In this document: one piece after another, positions 30,881 through 31,254 of the stretch
Layout of the letters: each line of letters begins with the position of its first letter
Numbering within the stretch: the first letter of the stretch is position 1
Assembly (NCBI GenBank): GCA_030431355.1
Contig: JAUIJG010000004.1
Span: 1-31,254, forward strand
Reading direction: 5' to 3'
DNA: 31,254 bases
From: a bacterium
Lineage (GTDB): Bacteria; Cyanobacteriota; Vampirovibrionia; Obscuribacterales; Obscuribacteraceae
Notes under the pieces: model-generated
What the model saw: the letters and a program-made list of their open reading frames with translations, nothing else
What the model was told of the DNA's origin: nothing
Database searches by the model: none
Translations under genes and position numbers: made by a program

Positions 30881-31254
30881 TTGAAGTACAACCTCTTCAG
30901 CATTGTTGCCGGCAGCGAGGTCTGCAATGCCCGGTGTCCTTTCTGCGTGAGCAAGATGACTCCCCAGAACGGCATCGGCATGAAAGAACCGGAAGTTGAC
31001 TGGCGCCGTTTCGGTCAAGCAGCGCAGTTCGCTCGTAACCATGGGGTCTCCACCGCCATGATTACCTCCAAGGGCGAGCCCACCCTCTTCCCCAGGCAGA
31101 TCCGGGAATACCTGATGATGCTGCGGGATTTCGGGTTCTCTCCCATCGAACTCCAGACCAACGGCATTCCGATTTTCAACGAGAAACCGGTCACTCCTCG
31201 TATGCTCGAGGACTGGCGGGACTTCGGCTTGACCACCATCGCCATCTCGGTGGT
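30881..31254 (+). CDS. Radical SAM protein, N-terminal fragment (runs off the window)
   Basis: A partial gene of at least 124 codons, open to the window edge. The start is TTG 30881 with AGGAG 7 nt upstream. The iron-sulfur motif CxxxCxxC is seen at residues 15-22 (CNARCPFC) within the first 25 residues, as in radical SAM enzymes that bind a 4Fe-4S cluster and S-adenosylmethionine. Further signatures are the glycine-rich SKGEPTLFP element and the LQTNGIP strand. The presence of these blocks right after a short N-terminus suggests a typical (beta/alpha)6 barrel. The product and substrate class cannot be told without the rest. Confidence 0.85.
   Translation, partial: MKYNLFSIVAGSEVCNARCPFCVSKMTPQNGIGMKEPEVDWRRFGQAAQFARNHGVSTAMITSKGEPTLFPRQIREYLMMLRDFGFSPIELQTNGIPIFNEKPVTPRMLEDWRDFGLTTIAISV

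Noticed and set aside
1..31254. CRISPR array, insertion sequence, prophage or tRNA/rRNA genes
   Set aside because: No regularly spaced repeats, transposase motifs, terminal inverted repeats with target duplications, phage structural proteins or cloverleaf structures were recognised on either strand.

Overview
This is a bacterial chromosomal window of moderate GC. It carries housekeeping genes (pyrB, pepA, crcB, bdhA, a glycogen-debranching-type enzyme, a class III aminotransferase) plus several accessory cassettes. I see no tRNA, rRNA, CRISPR array, transposase or phage structural gene. The organism cannot be fixed from this sequence. Glycogen and hydroxybutyrate metabolism, rhomboid, MscS and Mur-type genes suggest a free-living bacterium of a lineage with few close reference genomes.

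Layout. (1) 54-5327, minus strand: a tightly packed operon read right to left. It encodes a ubiquitin-like beta-grasp protein, two large paralogous proteins with C-terminal E2-like domains (one membrane anchored), a JAMM-motif JAB isopeptidase and a small ThiF/E1-like enzyme. The operon probably continues past the left edge. (2) 5328-6286: a repeat-rich, AT-rich non-coding stretch. (3) 6287-6673: a small unknown gene. (4) 6921-14096, minus: glycogen debranching-type enzyme; CMD-family protein plus aminotransferase; 3-hydroxybutyrate dehydrogenase; rhomboid plus patatin. (5) 14670-15323, plus: CYTH-domain protein. (6) 15542-18774, plus: a Clp-type protease cassette of a single-ring AAA+ unfoldase with a ClpC-like VGF docking tripeptide, an unknown protein ending in a sliding-clamp-like motif, a ClpP-like serine peptidase and a small unknown protein. 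(7) 19334-22810, plus: short MscS channel, leucyl aminopeptidase, and a frameshifted M24 aminopeptidase. (8) 22807-23814, minus: APH-fold kinase. (9) 23882-24913, plus: Asp/Gly-rich orphan. (10) 25162-28467: crcB (plus) facing a TPR, pyrB, membrane protein and P-loop kinase operon (minus). (11) 28753-31254: small basic peptide, degenerate MurF-like protein, DCC-like protein, and the start of a radical SAM gene that leaves the window.

How the parts may work together. The most interesting content is a self-contained ubiquitin-like conjugation set (Ubl, E1, two E2s, JAB) about 10 kb from a dedicated AAA+/ClpP-like protease and an aminopeptidase. Tagging, degradation and peptide clean-up would form a proteasome-like pathway, but that link is inference from proximity only. 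A recurrent architectural feature is a strong RNA hairpin in almost every longer intercistronic gap or leader of these cassettes. The Ubl, Clp, PepA/MscS, patatin and rhomboid genes look more GC-rich and more strongly codon-biased than the genes between and beyond them.
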